Assembly: GCF_036346855.1 (NCBI RefSeq)
Contig: NZ_CP107841.1
Location: 9,242,001 to 9,306,000 of the forward strand
Direction: 5' to 3'
Length of the DNA stretch: 64,000 bases
Source of the DNA: Streptomyces europaeiscabiei
GTDB lineage: Bacteria > Actinomycetota > Actinomycetes > Streptomycetales > Streptomycetaceae
Shown: in pieces, positions 22,680-31,648 of the stretch
How positions within the stretch are numbered: position 1 is the first letter of the stretch
Layout of the letters: every line of letters begins with the position of its first letter
Notes under the pieces: generated by a model
Told to the model about the DNA's origin: nothing
Database searches by the model: none
Seen by the model: only the letters and a program-made list of their open reading frames with translations
Made by a program: the position numbers and the translations under genes

Positions 22680-23435
22680 ATGGGCGAGTCCGTCCTGTCG
22701 CGGGCGGTGCGGATCCTTGAGGTGTTCACGCCCGATGAGCTGGCTCTCACCGTCTCCGAGATCTCGCGGCGCTCAGGACTGCATCTGGCGACGGCGTCGC
22801 GACTGGTGGCTGAGCTTGTCACGCACGGGTTCCTGGCGCGGGACGCGGACCGCCGGGTGCGGATCGGCGTGCGGCTGTGGGAGCTCGGGACGCGGGCCTC
22901 GCCCACCCTGTCGCTGCGGGATACGGCGATGCCGTTCATGGAGGGCCTGCACGACGTGGTGGGGCACCACGTCCAGATCGGTGTGCTGGACGGCGGTGAG
23001 GTGCTGTTCCTGGAACGGCTCTCGGCGCCGGGAGCGATCATCAACTACACCCGCATCGCGGGCCGGCTGCCGCTGCACGTGTCCTCCAGCGGTTTGGTGC
23101 TGCTCGCCCACGGGCCGGTGGAACTGCAGGAACGCGTCCTGGCCGGGCCGTTGCGCGCCTACACACCGCACACCATCACGTTCCCCGCGGCATTGCGCTC
23201 CACCCTGGCCGCCGTCCGGCAGCAGGGCTACGCGTTCTGCCCGGGCTACTTCCACGAGGACGCTCTCGGCATCGCGGCTCCGGTGCGCGACGGGCGGGGC
23301 GACGTCATGGCCGCCCTTTCCGTGATCGTGCCCAACGACTCCGGAGCCACTTCCCTCGTGCCCGTGGTGCAGGCGGCCGCGCGGGGCATGTCCCGGGCCC
23401 TGGCGGCTCGAGGAGCCCACGGCCTCCCCGGCTGA
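22680..23435 (+). CDS. IclR-family transcriptional regulator of the P450/CoA-ligase cluster
   Basis: 251 aa. Winged helix at ~6-60 (LSRAVRILEVFTPDELALTV, ISRRSGLHLATASRLVAELV) and the IclR effector domain (GHHVQIGVLDGGEVLFLERL; HVSSSGLVLLAHG; GYAFCPGYFHEDALGIAAPV). I take ATG 22680, preceded by GAGGTGAGG; GTG 22668 is possible. Its stop is followed 17 bp later by a perfect 17-bp palindrome and then the reductase gene, so it probably controls the seven-gene cluster to its right. IclR proteins of this kind often respond to an aromatic acid or its CoA ester. Confidence 0.92.
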   Translation: MGESVLSRAVRILEVFTPDELALTVSEISRRSGLHLATASRLVAELVTHGFLARDADRRVRIGVRLWELGTRASPTLSLRDTAMPFMEGLHDVVGHHVQIGVLDGGEVLFLERLSAPGAIINYTRIAGRLPLHVSSSGLVLLAHGPVELQERVLAGPLRAYTPHTITFPAALRSTLAAVRQQGYAFCPGYFHEDALGIAAPVRDGRGDVMAALSVIVPNDSGATSLVPVVQAAARGMSRALAARGAHGLPG

Positions 23436-23452
23436 AGCGCTCGCAATTCGGT

Positions 23453-23469
23453 CTCTCATTGAATGAGAG
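23453..23469. promoter_or_regulatory. perfect palindrome CTCTCATTGAATGAGAG, candidate IclR operator
   Basis: 8-bp arms around a central G, in the 100-bp gap between iclR and the reductase gene (67 bp before its start). Size and place suit an IclR site. No second copy was found before iclR itself. Confidence 0.7.
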
Positions 23470-23535
23470 TGCCGTCGCACCACCTTCCCGCCCCCGCGCA
23501 TGCTTCCGGCAACCCCAACGACGGGAGGCGACGAC

Positions 23536-24477
23536 GTGGTCGTAACTCTGGAGATCTCTGCCAAGGAGACCGTGGCCGAGGGTGTAGCCGCGCTGACCCT
23601 CGGCCACCCTGCGGGCACACGGCTGCCGGACTGGACACCCGGCTCCCACATCGAACTGGTGCTGCCCGAGGGGACGATCCGGCACTACTCGCTGTGCGGC
23701 AACCGGTGGGACGCGTACACGTACCGAATCGCGGTCCTGCGCGAGCCGCAGGGCCGCGGCGGATCGCTGTACGTGCACGATGCACTGCGACCGGGCGCGC
23801 GGGTCGGCGTCGGCGGTCCGCGCAACCACTTCCCGCTGGTGCCCTCGGAGAAGTACCTCTTCATCGCTGGCGGAATCGGCATCACGCCGCTGCTGCCGAT
23901 GGTCCAGCAGGCCGAACTGCTGGGTGTGGACTGGCAGTTGCTCTACGGTGGACGGACGCGGGCGTCCATGGCCTTCACCGAGGAACTGTCGGTTGCCTAT
24001 GGCGAGCGGGTGCACCTCGTACCGCAGGACGAGTGCGGACTGCTCGATCTCGACGCCTGGTTGGGAACTCCGCGCGCGGACACCAAGGTCTACTGCTGCG
24101 GTCCCGGTCCTCTGCTGGCCGCCGTGGAGGCCGCCTGCGCCGACTGGGCACCGTACACCCTGCGCACCGAGCGCTTCAGCGCCGCCGAACAGACCGCCCC
24201 GGTGCGCGGCACCCCCTTCGAGGTCGAGTTGCGGCGGACGGGACGCATCGTGACCGTGACCCAGGACGTCTCGGTCCTGGACGCGGTGCGCCGTGCCGGA
24301 GTGGACGTGCTCGCCTCCTGTGAGCAGGGCACCTGCGGCACCTGTCTCACCCCGGTCCTTCAGGGTCGACCCGACCACCGCGATTCGATTCTCGCCAACC
24401 ATGAACGGGCCGCGAACACCTGCATGTTCCCGTGCGTGTCCCGTTCCTGCGACGACCGCCTGGTCCTCGACCTCTGA
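23536..24477 (+). CDS. phthalate-dioxygenase-reductase-type oxidoreductase (VanB-like), P450 partner
   Basis: 313 aa in the order flavin domain (HYSLCGN), NAD domain (FIAGGIGITPLLPM; YCCGPGPLL) and C-terminal plant-type [2Fe-2S] domain with Cys262, Cys267, Cys270 and Cys300 (SCEQGTCGTC ... MFPC). It carries electrons from NAD(P)H through FMN and the cluster to an oxygenase. GTG 23536 has GGGAGG 7 bp upstream; ATG 23500 is less likely. No Rieske oxygenase is nearby; the next gene, 35 bp on, is a P450, so the pair probably form a two-component P450 system. It follows a candidate IclR operator. Confidence 0.9.
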   Translation: MVVTLEISAKETVAEGVAALTLGHPAGTRLPDWTPGSHIELVLPEGTIRHYSLCGNRWDAYTYRIAVLREPQGRGGSLYVHDALRPGARVGVGGPRNHFPLVPSEKYLFIAGGIGITPLLPMVQQAELLGVDWQLLYGGRTRASMAFTEELSVAYGERVHLVPQDECGLLDLDAWLGTPRADTKVYCCGPGPLLAAVEAACADWAPYTLRTERFSAAEQTAPVRGTPFEVELRRTGRIVTVTQDVSVLDAVRRAGVDVLASCEQGTCGTCLTPVLQGRPDHRDSILANHERAANTCMFPCVSRSCDDRLVLDL

Positions 24478-24511
24478 TCCGTCCCTGCCCGAGCCGTGCC
24501 CAGGAGCCGTC

Positions 24512-25726
24512 ATGCCCGAAACCGCCGAGCGAGCTGCAATGGTGCCTATCTGTGACGCCGACCCCTTCGCCCCCTCCGTTCTTGAGGAGCCGGAAGGACT
24601 CCACCATGTGCTGCGGGCTGCTGGGCCGGTGGTGTACCTGCCCCGGTACGACGTCCACGCCTTGGCCCGCTACGAACAGGTGCACGCCGCCCTGGTGGAC
24701 TGGCAGCACTTCGAGTCGGGGGCCGGGGTGGGGCTGGCCAACTTCCGCCACGAAGAGCCGTGGCGGCCGCCGAGCCTGCTGCTGGAGGCCGACCCGCCTC
24801 GGCACGACGCCCCCCGTCGAGTGCTGCGCGAGATCCTCGCTCCGCCGGAGCTCCGCCGCCTGCGCGAGACATGGCAGGCCGGGGCGGAGGAGATGGTTGA
24901 CCAAATCCTGAGCGAAGCAACGGAGTTCGACGCCTTCGCACGACTGGCACGAGCGTTTCCGCTGAGGGTCTTTCCCGACGCGGTGGGACTCGGCCCCGAC
25001 GGCCGGGAGAACCTCCTGCCGTACGGCAACATGGCCTTCAACGCCTTCGGTCCCCGCAACGACCTGGTGGCGGCGGATGTCCATCGGGTGGCCGAGCTGT
25101 CGGCATGGGTCAATGCCCAGTGCGCCCGCGAGGCACTTGCCGAGGACGGGTTCGGAGCACGTATCTGGGGCGCGGCCGACCGCGGTGACCTGACGCGCTC
25201 CCAGGCGCCATTGGTGGTGCGTTCACTGCTCACCGCCGGCGTCGACACCACGGTGCATGGTCTGGCGGCCTGCCTGTACGCCTTCGCCTCCCACCCCGAG
25301 GAGTGGCAACGGCTACGCGAGCGACCGGAGTTGGCGCGGGTCGCCTTCGACGAGGCGGTGCGCTGGCAGTCGCCGGTGCAGACCTTCTTCCGTACCGCCA
25401 CCACCGGCATGACCATCGCCGGCACCGTCATCCCCGAGGGAACGAAGATTCTCATGTTCCTCGGCGCCGCCAACCGAGACCCCGCCCGCTGGACCGACCC
25501 GGACCGCTTCGACCTCACCCGCGATCCCTCCGGGCACGTCGGCTTCGGCATGGGCATCCACCAGTGCGTCGGCCAGCACGTCGCCCGCCTGGAGGCAGAG
25601 GCGCTGCTGAGTGCCCTGGCCCGCCGCGTCGAGCGGATCGAGTTCACCGGCACCCCGCGCCGGCACGTCAACAACACCCTGCGCGCCTGGACTTCCCTAC
25701 CCGTGCGCGTCCACCCCAGCGCCTGA
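24512..25726 (+). CDS. cytochrome P450, CYP199-like, candidate aromatic O-demethylase
   Basis: 404 aa. I-helix oxygen-binding motif AGVDTT at 242-247, ExxR at 281-284 (EAVR) and heme loop [20 protein letters not shown] with the axial Cys352. It is soluble, as bacterial class I P450s are. Sequence style (e.g. [20 protein letters not shown]) is like CYP199 and other benzoate-type P450s that demethylate para-methoxy aromatic acids. Context supports this: a reductase directly upstream and a mycothiol-dependent formaldehyde dehydrogenase 18 bp downstream. Start ATG 24512. The substrate is inferred; hydroxylation without demethylation is an alternative. Confidence 0.9.
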   Translation: MPETAERAAMVPICDADPFAPSVLEEPEGLHHVLRAAGPVVYLPRYDVHALARYEQVHAALVDWQHFESGAGVGLANFRHEEPWRPPSLLLEADPPRHDAPRRVLREILAPPELRRLRETWQAGAEEMVDQILSEATEFDAFARLARAFPLRVFPDAVGLGPDGRENLLPYGNMAFNAFGPRNDLVAADVHRVAELSAWVNAQCAREALAEDGFGARIWGAADRGDLTRSQAPLVVRSLLTAGVDTTVHGLAACLYAFASHPEEWQRLRERPELARVAFDEAVRWQSPVQTFFRTATTGMTIAGTVIPEGTKILMFLGAANRDPARWTDPDRFDLTRDPSGHVGFGMGIHQCVGQHVARLEAEALLSALARRVERIEFTGTPRRHVNNTLRAWTSLPVRVHPSA

Positions 25727-25743
25727 GCCGAGAGGAACCAGAA

Positions 25744-26829
25744 ATGCCGCAGCGCGTACGAGCCGTTGTCGCCCTGGCCAAGGGAGAGCCGCTCACCCTC
25801 GAGACGATCGTCGTGCCGGACCCCGGTCCGGGTGAGGCCGTGGTGAAGGTGCAGGCCTGCGGGGTGTGCCACACGGACCTGCACTACCGCGAGGGCGGTA
25901 TCAACGACGACTTCCCGTTCCTTCTCGGCCATGAGGCCGCCGGAATAGTGGAGTCGGTGGGGGAGGGCGTGACAGAGGTGGAACCGGGCGACTTCGTCGT
26001 CCTCAACTGGCGTGCGGTGTGCGGGCAGTGCCGCGCCTGTCGACGCGGCCGTCCCTGGTACTGCTTCGCCACCCACAACGCGACCCAGAAAATGACATTG
26101 GCCGACGGCACGGAACTCTCGCCCGCCCTGGGCATCGGGGCCTTCGCCGAGAAGACCCTCGTCGCGGCCGGCCAGTGCACCAAGGTCGACCCGAATGCAT
26201 CGCCCGCTGCGGCGGGACTGCTGGGCTGCGGTGTGATGGCGGGTCTCGGCGCCGCGCTCAACACCGGCTCCGTCGGCCGCGGAGACTCGGTCGCCGTCAT
26301 CGGCTGCGGCGGCGTCGGCAACGCCGCCGTGGTCGGCGCCCGGCTGGCGGGCGCGGCGCAGATCATCGCCGTGGACATCGACGACCGTAAGCTGACCACT
26401 GCCCGGTCGATGGGAGCCACGCACGCCGTGAACTCCCTCGCGACCGACCCGATCGAGGCCGTCCGTCAACTGACCGGAGGTTTCGGTGCCGACGTCGTCA
26501 TCGACGCCGTGGGCCGCCCGGAAACGTATCGGCAGGCGTTCTACGCCCGCGACCTGGCCGGGACCGTGGTTCTGGTCGGGGTGCCGACCCCGGACATGAA
26601 GATGGAACTGCCACTGCTGGACGTCTTCGGGCGCGGCGGGGCCCTGAAGTCGAGCTGGTACGGCGACTGCCTTCCCTCCCGCGACTTCCCCCAGCTCATC
26701 GACCTGTACCTCCAGGGCCGCCTGGACCTGGACGCCTTCGTCACCGAGACCATCGCCCTGGACGACGTCGAGAACGCCTTCGCCCGCATGCACAAGGGCG
26801 ATGTGCTGCGCTCGGTAGTGGCGTTGTGA
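25744..26829 (+). CDS. mscR: S-(hydroxymethyl)mycothiol dehydrogenase (MscR-type)
   Basis: 361 aa zinc-dependent medium-chain dehydrogenase. The catalytic zinc site ([21 protein letters not shown]), structural zinc Cys cluster ([15 protein letters not shown]) and NAD fold ([20 protein letters not shown]) are intact, with the MscR-like [18 protein letters not shown] segment. It oxidises the adduct of formaldehyde and mycothiol to S-formylmycothiol. Its place straight after a P450 suggests disposal of formaldehyde from O-demethylation. Its usual partner, a metallo-beta-lactamase-fold hydrolase, starts 4 bp before its stop but is truncated. Symbol given by family and gene pair. Confidence 0.87.
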   Translation: MPQRVRAVVALAKGEPLTLETIVVPDPGPGEAVVKVQACGVCHTDLHYREGGINDDFPFLLGHEAAGIVESVGEGVTEVEPGDFVVLNWRAVCGQCRACRRGRPWYCFATHNATQKMTLADGTELSPALGIGAFAEKTLVAAGQCTKVDPNASPAAAGLLGCGVMAGLGAALNTGSVGRGDSVAVIGCGGVGNAAVVGARLAGAAQIIAVDIDDRKLTTARSMGATHAVNSLATDPIEAVRQLTGGFGADVVIDAVGRPETYRQAFYARDLAGTVVLVGVPTPDMKMELPLLDVFGRGGALKSSWYGDCLPSRDFPQLIDLYLQGRLDLDAFVTETIALDDVENAFARMHKGDVLRSVVAL

Positions 26830-27090
26830 CCGCCCGCATCCAACGCCTGGTCACCTCGGGCACCTTCAGCCTGGACGGCGGCACCTGGGACGTCGACAAC
26901 AACGTCTGGATCGTGGGCGACAACGAATTGGTGATCGTCGTCGACGCGGCACACGATGCCCCTGCTATCGCCGACGACGTCGGCGATCGAAGGGTGACGG
27001 CCATCGTGTACAGCCACGGCCATGAAGACCACATCGACGCCGCGCCCGCCCTCGCTGAACTGGCCGGGGCGCCGATCCTCCACCTTCCAA
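26826..27090 (+). pseudogene. metallo-beta-lactamase-fold hydrolase (S-formylmycothiol hydrolase-like), 3'-truncated
   Basis: GTG 26826 overlaps the mscR stop (GTGA). About 88 codons match the N-terminus of the MBL protein that normally follows mscR: VTSGTFSLDGGTWDVDNNVW and the metal motif YSHGHEDHIDAA. At ~27090 homology ends abruptly at the ribosome site (AAGGAG) of the CoA ligase. The frame runs to 27221 inside the ligase but codes nothing recognisable. Family members are about 200 residues, so more than half, including later metal ligands, is deleted. The product is probably inactive. Confidence 0.85.
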
Positions 27091-27099
27091 GGAGCCACC

Positions 27100-28650
27100 G
27101 TGATCTACCGCAGCCCCCTGTCCGGACTCCACATCCCCAACGCATTCCTCTCGGAGCACGTACTCGCCGGTGCCGCTACACGGGCGGACAAGGCGGCGCT
27201 CATCGACGCCTCCACCGGTGAATCCGTCACTTACGCCGAACTCGTGCGAGCAGCCGACAGCGGTGCGGAAGGGCTTGCGGGGACTGGCATCGCGCCGGGC
27301 GACGTCGTCGCCGTGATGAGTCACAACCAGCCCCGGTTTGCGGTGGCGGTGCACGCCGTGCTCAGGGCAGGGGCGGTGGTCTCCCCGCTCAACCCGGTGC
27401 TGACGGTGGAGGAGATTGTCAAGCAGCTCACCGACTCCCATGCCCGTGCGCTCGTCGTGGCGCAACCGTTCGAGGAGAAGGCCGCCGAGGCCGCGCGGCG
27501 GGCCGGAGTGCGGCAGATGTTCGTCATCGGCACCCGCCAGGAACAGGGTTCCTGGGACGTGTTGGTGGCAGGCGCCAAGCCGACTCCTCTGGCGCTCACC
27601 GCGAGCCCCGCCGAGGCGCTCGCCGCGCTCCCGTACTCCAGCGGAACAACGGGCATGGCCAAGGGTGTCATGCTGACACACCGCAACCTGGTCGCCAACC
27701 TTCAACAGCTGGCACGATGCTGGCAGTTGACTGAGGACGACGTGCTGTGCGGCGCGCTGCCGTTCTTCCACATCTACGGCTTCACTGTCATCCTCAACTC
27801 GGCGCTGCTGGCGGGCGCGACCATCGTCACCCTGCCGCGCTTCGGAATGCGGCCCTTCCTCGAGGTCGTTCAGAACTACGGCGTCACCAGGGGGCACCTA
27901 GCCCCACCCATGGTCTTGGACCTCGCGCAGGCAGCAGAGGTCGACGAGTACGACCTGTCGTCGATGGGCAAAGCGATCTGCGGGGCCGCCCCGCTGGACG
28001 AGGAGTTGGCGGCGCGCGCGGAGAAGCGCGTCGGCTCCGTGATCCGCCAGGGCTACGGGATGACCGAGGCGAGCCCTGGCACCCACTGCGCTGCCGACGA
28101 GATATTCGCTGAGACGCCCGCGGGATCGGCCGGGCGGCTACTGCCAGACACTGAAGCACGGCTGGTTGACCCGGTCAGCGGTGAGGACGCGGAGCCCGGC
28201 GAGACCGGGGAACTGTGGGTCCGCGGCCCTCAAATAATGGCCGGATATCTGGCCAACCCCGAAGCGACCGCCCAGACTCTCACGGAGGGATGGCTGCGTA
28301 CCGGCGACATCGCCCGCGTCGACGAGCACGGCAACTTCTTCGTCGTCGACCGGCTCAAGGAGCTGATCAAGTACAAGGGCTATCAGGTCGCGCCCGCCGA
28401 GCTCGAGGCCGTACTACTCACCCATCCCGACATCACCGATGCCGCCGTCATCGCGATGCCCCACCCGACGGGCGGCGAGGCGCCCAAGGCCTTCGTCGTG
28501 ACCGAACGGCCCATCGACGCCCGGGACCTCCTCGACTGGGTGGCCACGCGGGTCGCTCCGTACAAACGCATCAGGGCCGTCGAGTTCATCGACGCCATCC
28601 CCAAGTCGCCGGCCGGGAAGATCCTGCGTCGCCGACTCAAAAAATCTTGA
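27100..28650 (+). CDS. 4-coumarate-CoA ligase-like acyl-CoA synthetase
   Basis: 516 aa adenylating enzyme. Phosphate loop YSSGTTGMAKGV (179-190), QGYGMTEASPG, GWLRTGDIARVDEHGNFFVV, linker KYKGYQVAPAELE and the catalytic Lys near the end (PKSPAGKILRRRLKK) are all present. It activates an aromatic or cinnamic acid to its CoA ester. GTG 27100 lies 5 bp after AAGGAG, which marks the fusion point with the truncated hydrolase gene upstream. It is followed by a truncated SDR and a CouO-like amidohydrolase, the order expected for a non-beta-oxidative hydroxycinnamate route as described for Rhodococcus (couL/couM/couO). Confidence 0.92.
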   Translation: MIYRSPLSGLHIPNAFLSEHVLAGAATRADKAALIDASTGESVTYAELVRAADSGAEGLAGTGIAPGDVVAVMSHNQPRFAVAVHAVLRAGAVVSPLNPVLTVEEIVKQLTDSHARALVVAQPFEEKAAEAARRAGVRQMFVIGTRQEQGSWDVLVAGAKPTPLALTASPAEALAALPYSSGTTGMAKGVMLTHRNLVANLQQLARCWQLTEDDVLCGALPFFHIYGFTVILNSALLAGATIVTLPRFGMRPFLEVVQNYGVTRGHLAPPMVLDLAQAAEVDEYDLSSMGKAICGAAPLDEELAARAEKRVGSVIRQGYGMTEASPGTHCAADEIFAETPAGSAGRLLPDTEARLVDPVSGEDAEPGETGELWVRGPQIMAGYLANPEATAQTLTEGWLRTGDIARVDEHGNFFVVDRLKELIKYKGYQVAPAELEAVLLTHPDITDAAVIAMPHPTGGEAPKAFVVTERPIDARDLLDWVATRVAPYKRIRAVEFIDAIPKSPAGKILRRRLKKS

Positions 28651-28689
28651 TCAAGACTCGATCGAACAGAAACAGCGAAGGAAACCAAT

Positions 28690-29175
28690 ATGGATCTGAC
28701 GGGCAAGGTCGCGGTCGTGACCGGCAGCGGTCAGGGCCTCGGGCTGGCGTACGCGTACGCCTCCTCCCTGGCCCGAGCGGGCGCGAGCGTAGTGGTCAAC
28801 GACATCAACGCCGAGGCGGCCGACAGGGCCGTCAAAACCACCGAGGCCGCCGGCGGGCGGGCCGTCGCCGAGGTGGCGGCGGTCGGCAGCGGAGAGAAGG
28901 CCGATGCCCTGGTCGCCCGCGCCCTCGACGCCTCCGGGCGGCTCGACGTCATGGTGACCAACGCCGGGTTGCTGCGCGACAAGGTGCTGTGGAACGTGAC
29001 GGACGACGACTTCGACTCCGTCATCGATGTCCACCCGCGTGGCACCTGTGCCCGCGCTGCCGTACGGCACTTCCGTACGGTCGGGGAGGGCGGGCGGCTG
29101 ATCCTGGCCGGCTCACCTGCCGGACAACGTGGCAACTTCGCTCAGCCCAAGCAGGAAGGTAGGGCCGCCCGATGA
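28690..29175 (+). pseudogene. short-chain dehydrogenase, 3'-truncated (CouM-like)
   Basis: ATG 28690 with AAGGAAACC upstream. NAD motif VVTGSGQGLGLA, the NNAG-type motif as TNAGLLRDKVLW and catalytic Ser in LILAGSPAGQRGNFAQ are visible. After residue ~152 (NFAQP) the sequence turns to KQEGRAAR and stops, overlapping the next gene. The family has NFGQxxY, with the catalytic YxxxK just beyond. Tyr, Lys and the C-terminal half are absent, and the 161-residue product is far below the usual ~250-300. It should be inactive, leaving the beta-hydroxyacyl-CoA oxidation step of this cluster unfilled. Confidence 0.85.
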
Positions 29176-30056
29176 CCGCCGCACTCGACATCGCCTCGCT
29201 CACGGCCATCGACGTCCATGTCCACTGCGAGGTCTCCAAGGACGGTCGCCCCTCCCTGCCCCCGGACCTCCTCGCCGCCTCCGAGAAGCACTTCGGGCCG
29301 GGCGGCCAGCGCCTGCCGCAACTGGACCAGGTCGCTGCGTACTACCGCGAACGGCGCATGGCCTGCGTCGTGTTCACCGTCGACGCCGAGTCCACCACCG
29401 GCTATCCGGCCATCGCCAACGAAGAGGTCGCCGAGGCGGCCGCCGCACACCCGGACGTGCTGATCCCCTTCGCCAGCATCGACCCGGCGAAGGGGCGGAC
29501 GGGAGTGCAGGCCGCGCGGCGACTGGTCGAGGAGCACCAGGTCCGCGGCTTCAAGTTCCACCCCAACATGCAGGCGTTCTTTTCGAACGACCGGGCGGCC
29601 TACCCCCTGTACGAGGCGCTTGAGGAGCTGGGTGTCCCCGCCCTGTTCCACAGCGGCCAGAGCGGCATCGGTGCCGGCCTGCCCGGAGGCGGCGGCATAC
29701 GCCTGAAGTACTCCAATCCGCTGTACCTCGACGACGTAGCCGCCGACTTCCCGAACCTCAAGATCATCATCGCTCACCCGTCCTTTCCGTGGCAGGACGA
29801 GGCGCTCGCCGTCGCCACGCACAAGCCGAACGTGTGGATCGACCTGTCCGGCTGGTCGCCGAAGTACTTTCCGCCGCAGCTCGTCCAGTACGCCAACACG
29901 CTGCTCAGCGACAAAGTGCTCTTCGGCTCCGACTTCCCCCTGATCACTCCCGACCGCTGGCTGAAGGACTTCGCCGCGCTGTCCATCAAGGACGAGGTAC
30001 GGCCGAAGATCCTCAAGGAGAACGCCGCCCGGCTCTTCGGGCTCACCAAGGACTGA
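29172..30056 (+). CDS. amidohydrolase family 2 protein (CouO-like beta-ketoacyl-CoA hydrolase)
   Basis: 294 aa metal-dependent TIM barrel. Metal site IDVHVHCE, FKFHPNMQAFF, ALFHSGQSG, IIAHPSFPWQDEA and FGSDFPLITPDRW follow the ACMSD/amidohydrolase-2 pattern. In Rhodococcus jostii the related CouO cleaves 4-hydroxyphenyl-beta-ketoacyl-CoA during p-coumarate and ferulate breakdown; the CoA ligase and SDR upstream support the same role here. ATG 29172 overlaps the end of the SDR remnant by 4 bp. It is the last gene of the cluster. General amidohydrolase call is sure; the CouO role is inference. Confidence 0.88.
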   Translation: MTAALDIASLTAIDVHVHCEVSKDGRPSLPPDLLAASEKHFGPGGQRLPQLDQVAAYYRERRMACVVFTVDAESTTGYPAIANEEVAEAAAAHPDVLIPFASIDPAKGRTGVQAARRLVEEHQVRGFKFHPNMQAFFSNDRAAYPLYEALEELGVPALFHSGQSGIGAGLPGGGGIRLKYSNPLYLDDVAADFPNLKIIIAHPSFPWQDEALAVATHKPNVWIDLSGWSPKYFPPQLVQYANTLLSDKVLFGSDFPLITPDRWLKDFAALSIKDEVRPKILKENAARLFGLTKD

Positions 30057-30060
30057 CTTG

Positions 30061-30235
30061 TCAGCGAGCCGACGCGCCCATCTCCTGGAACGCGGCGGGG
30101 TCTCGCGCGCGGCCGAGTCCGTCGCGTAGCAAGCTGCCTATGTCGACGGCCTTGACACGGTGGTCGGTTGTGGCGGCACACGCGACGCGGCCCGCGCCGG
30201 TGCAGACGCCCAGCGTGCCGATACTGCTCGGATCG
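30061..30235 (-). pseudogene. alpha/beta hydrolase (dienelactone-hydrolase-like) fragment
   Basis: Minus-strand translation gives SSIGTLGVCTGAGRVACAAT, TDHRVKAVDIGSLLRDGLGR and ARDPAAFQEMGASAR then TGA at ~30061. This matches the nucleophile and following region of YcjY/DLH-type hydrolases, with the nucleophile Ser apparently changed to Thr (GVCTGAG) and an internal gap after KAV. The rest of the gap to 30793 holds one operator-like site and nothing else I recognise. Confidence 0.72.
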
Positions 30236-30486
30236 ACATCCCGACGTGTGATCAGGAAATTCCGGCCTGCTGCATACCGCTACTGGGGAAGTGGCATCCG
30301 CCCTCGCGTCCTTCTTCGCCTCGTTCGCGCGGCACACGGCTTTCGACAACGTACAGAGGACGGCCCACAGGGTGGGGGAATTGAAGGGGATGTTCTCGGT
30401 GACCTGAGCCGGTCTCGGGCCGCGCCAACGACCTGCGACTATCGCGCGGGCCGACAAAAGGGGCAATTCCCCCCTGAGGTCACATC

Positions 30487-30511
30487 ATCCAGGGAGGAAA
30501 CTGTCCCTCCC
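30487..30511. promoter_or_regulatory. 25-bp site, copy 1 (core GGGAGGAAACTGTCCCTCCC)
   Basis: Imperfect palindrome with GGGAGG and CCTCCC arms. It matches 31821-31845 in 23 of 25 positions. It lies 283 bp before the MmyB-type regulator at 30794; copy 2 lies before the molybdoenzyme operon. The repeat on both sides of the regulator gene argues for autoregulation and control of that operon. Confidence 0.7.
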
Positions 30512-30793
30512 CCTGCCCGGGTGAACGGTGGCAGACTCGTGGCCAGAATCAGTACCGTGCCGGATGCGAGTGGGGAGACTTCTCGCGAGATGCCGTGCCG
30601 AGTCGAGTTCGAATTCATCGATGGCGGCCCGTGTCGGGAATCCTAAACTTCGGACCCGCATACGCGCATGCCCGGAGCTGCGGTTCCTCTCGGCTCGACA
30701 GAGCCCACCAGTCGGTGTGAATGAGATTCGAGACCATCCTGGGATAAAAACGCCCCCCTCACAATGTGGGGATTTCGTGTGAGAGTGACTTGC

Positions 30794-31648
30794 ATGGAGA
30801 GCAGCATACATTTGAACGAGCTGGGTGCATTTCTCAAAGCCCGGCGAGCGGAGCTGAGCCCGCGCACGGTAGGGCTGCCGGAGTCGGGAGCGCCGAGGCG
30901 CGTGCCAGGTCTTCGGCGGGACGAGGTCGCCCGGCTGGCCGGGCTCAGCAGCCCGTACTATGCGCGCCTGGAGCAGGGGCGGGTAGTGCGGCCGTCGGCG
31001 GTGGTACTTGCGACGCTCGTCCGTGTCCTGCACCTGGATGACGAACAGCGGGACTATCTGTTCGAGTTGGCGGGCGAGGTGGGAGTCAAGGTGTGCCGAC
31101 GCCCGGCACAGAAGGTTCAGCCTCAGGTGCAGCGATTCATCAACGATATCCCGTTCACCCCGGCATTGGTGCTGGGCCGGTACATGGGCATCCTCGCCTG
31201 GAACTCGTTGGCCGCCGCCTTGGTCACCGACTTCTCCCGGATTCCAGTCAAGAAGCGGAACTTTGTCCGGCTACTCTTCACCGAGCCCGCTATGAGGGTG
31301 CTGTACCCGGACTGGGAGCGTGTCGCCCGCGCGTGCGTCACGCAGTTGTGGCTGGAGGGCGTCAAGTGCCCCGGAGACGCGCAGCTGACCGAGCTGGTGG
31401 GTGAACTGTCGCTGGCTGACCCCCACTTCCGCCAATGGTGGGGAGCGAAGCACGCCACGGTGCTGAGCGTGGGAACGAAGACCCTGCGGCATCCGGTCGT
31501 CGGGGACGTCACTCTTAACTGGGACAGCTTCACCAGCGTCACCGATGGCGAGCAGCAGTTGGTGATCTGGACTGCCGAACCAGGAACGGCATCTCACGAC
31601 AACCTGCGTCTTCTCCAGGCCTGGACTGCGCGGCCGTCGGCGGCATGA
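30794..31648 (+). CDS. XRE/MmyB-type transcriptional regulator 2
   Basis: 284 aa. Helix-turn-helix (VPGLRRDEVARLAGLSSPYY) and MmyB ligand domain (ALVLGRYMGILAWNSLAAAL; RHPVVGDVTLNWDSFTS; QQLVIWTAEPGTASHDNLRL). Start ATG 30794. It lies immediately before the molybdenum dehydrogenase operon in the same direction, separated by 359 bp that contain 25-bp site copy 2. It is close in sequence to regulator 3 (37414-38277), which flanks the other end of that operon, so the operon is bracketed by two related regulators. Confidence 0.93.
   Translation: MESSIHLNELGAFLKARRAELSPRTVGLPESGAPRRVPGLRRDEVARLAGLSSPYYARLEQGRVVRPSAVVLATLVRVLHLDDEQRDYLFELAGEVGVKVCRRPAQKVQPQVQRFINDIPFTPALVLGRYMGILAWNSLAAALVTDFSRIPVKKRNFVRLLFTEPAMRVLYPDWERVARACVTQLWLEGVKCPGDAQLTELVGELSLADPHFRQWWGAKHATVLSVGTKTLRHPVVGDVTLNWDSFTSVTDGEQQLVIWTAEPGTASHDNLRLLQAWTARPSAA

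Noticed and set aside
24670..26793. 707-codon minus-strand frame across P450 and mscR
   Set aside because: Antisense to two genes with intact heme and zinc motifs; no homology of its own.
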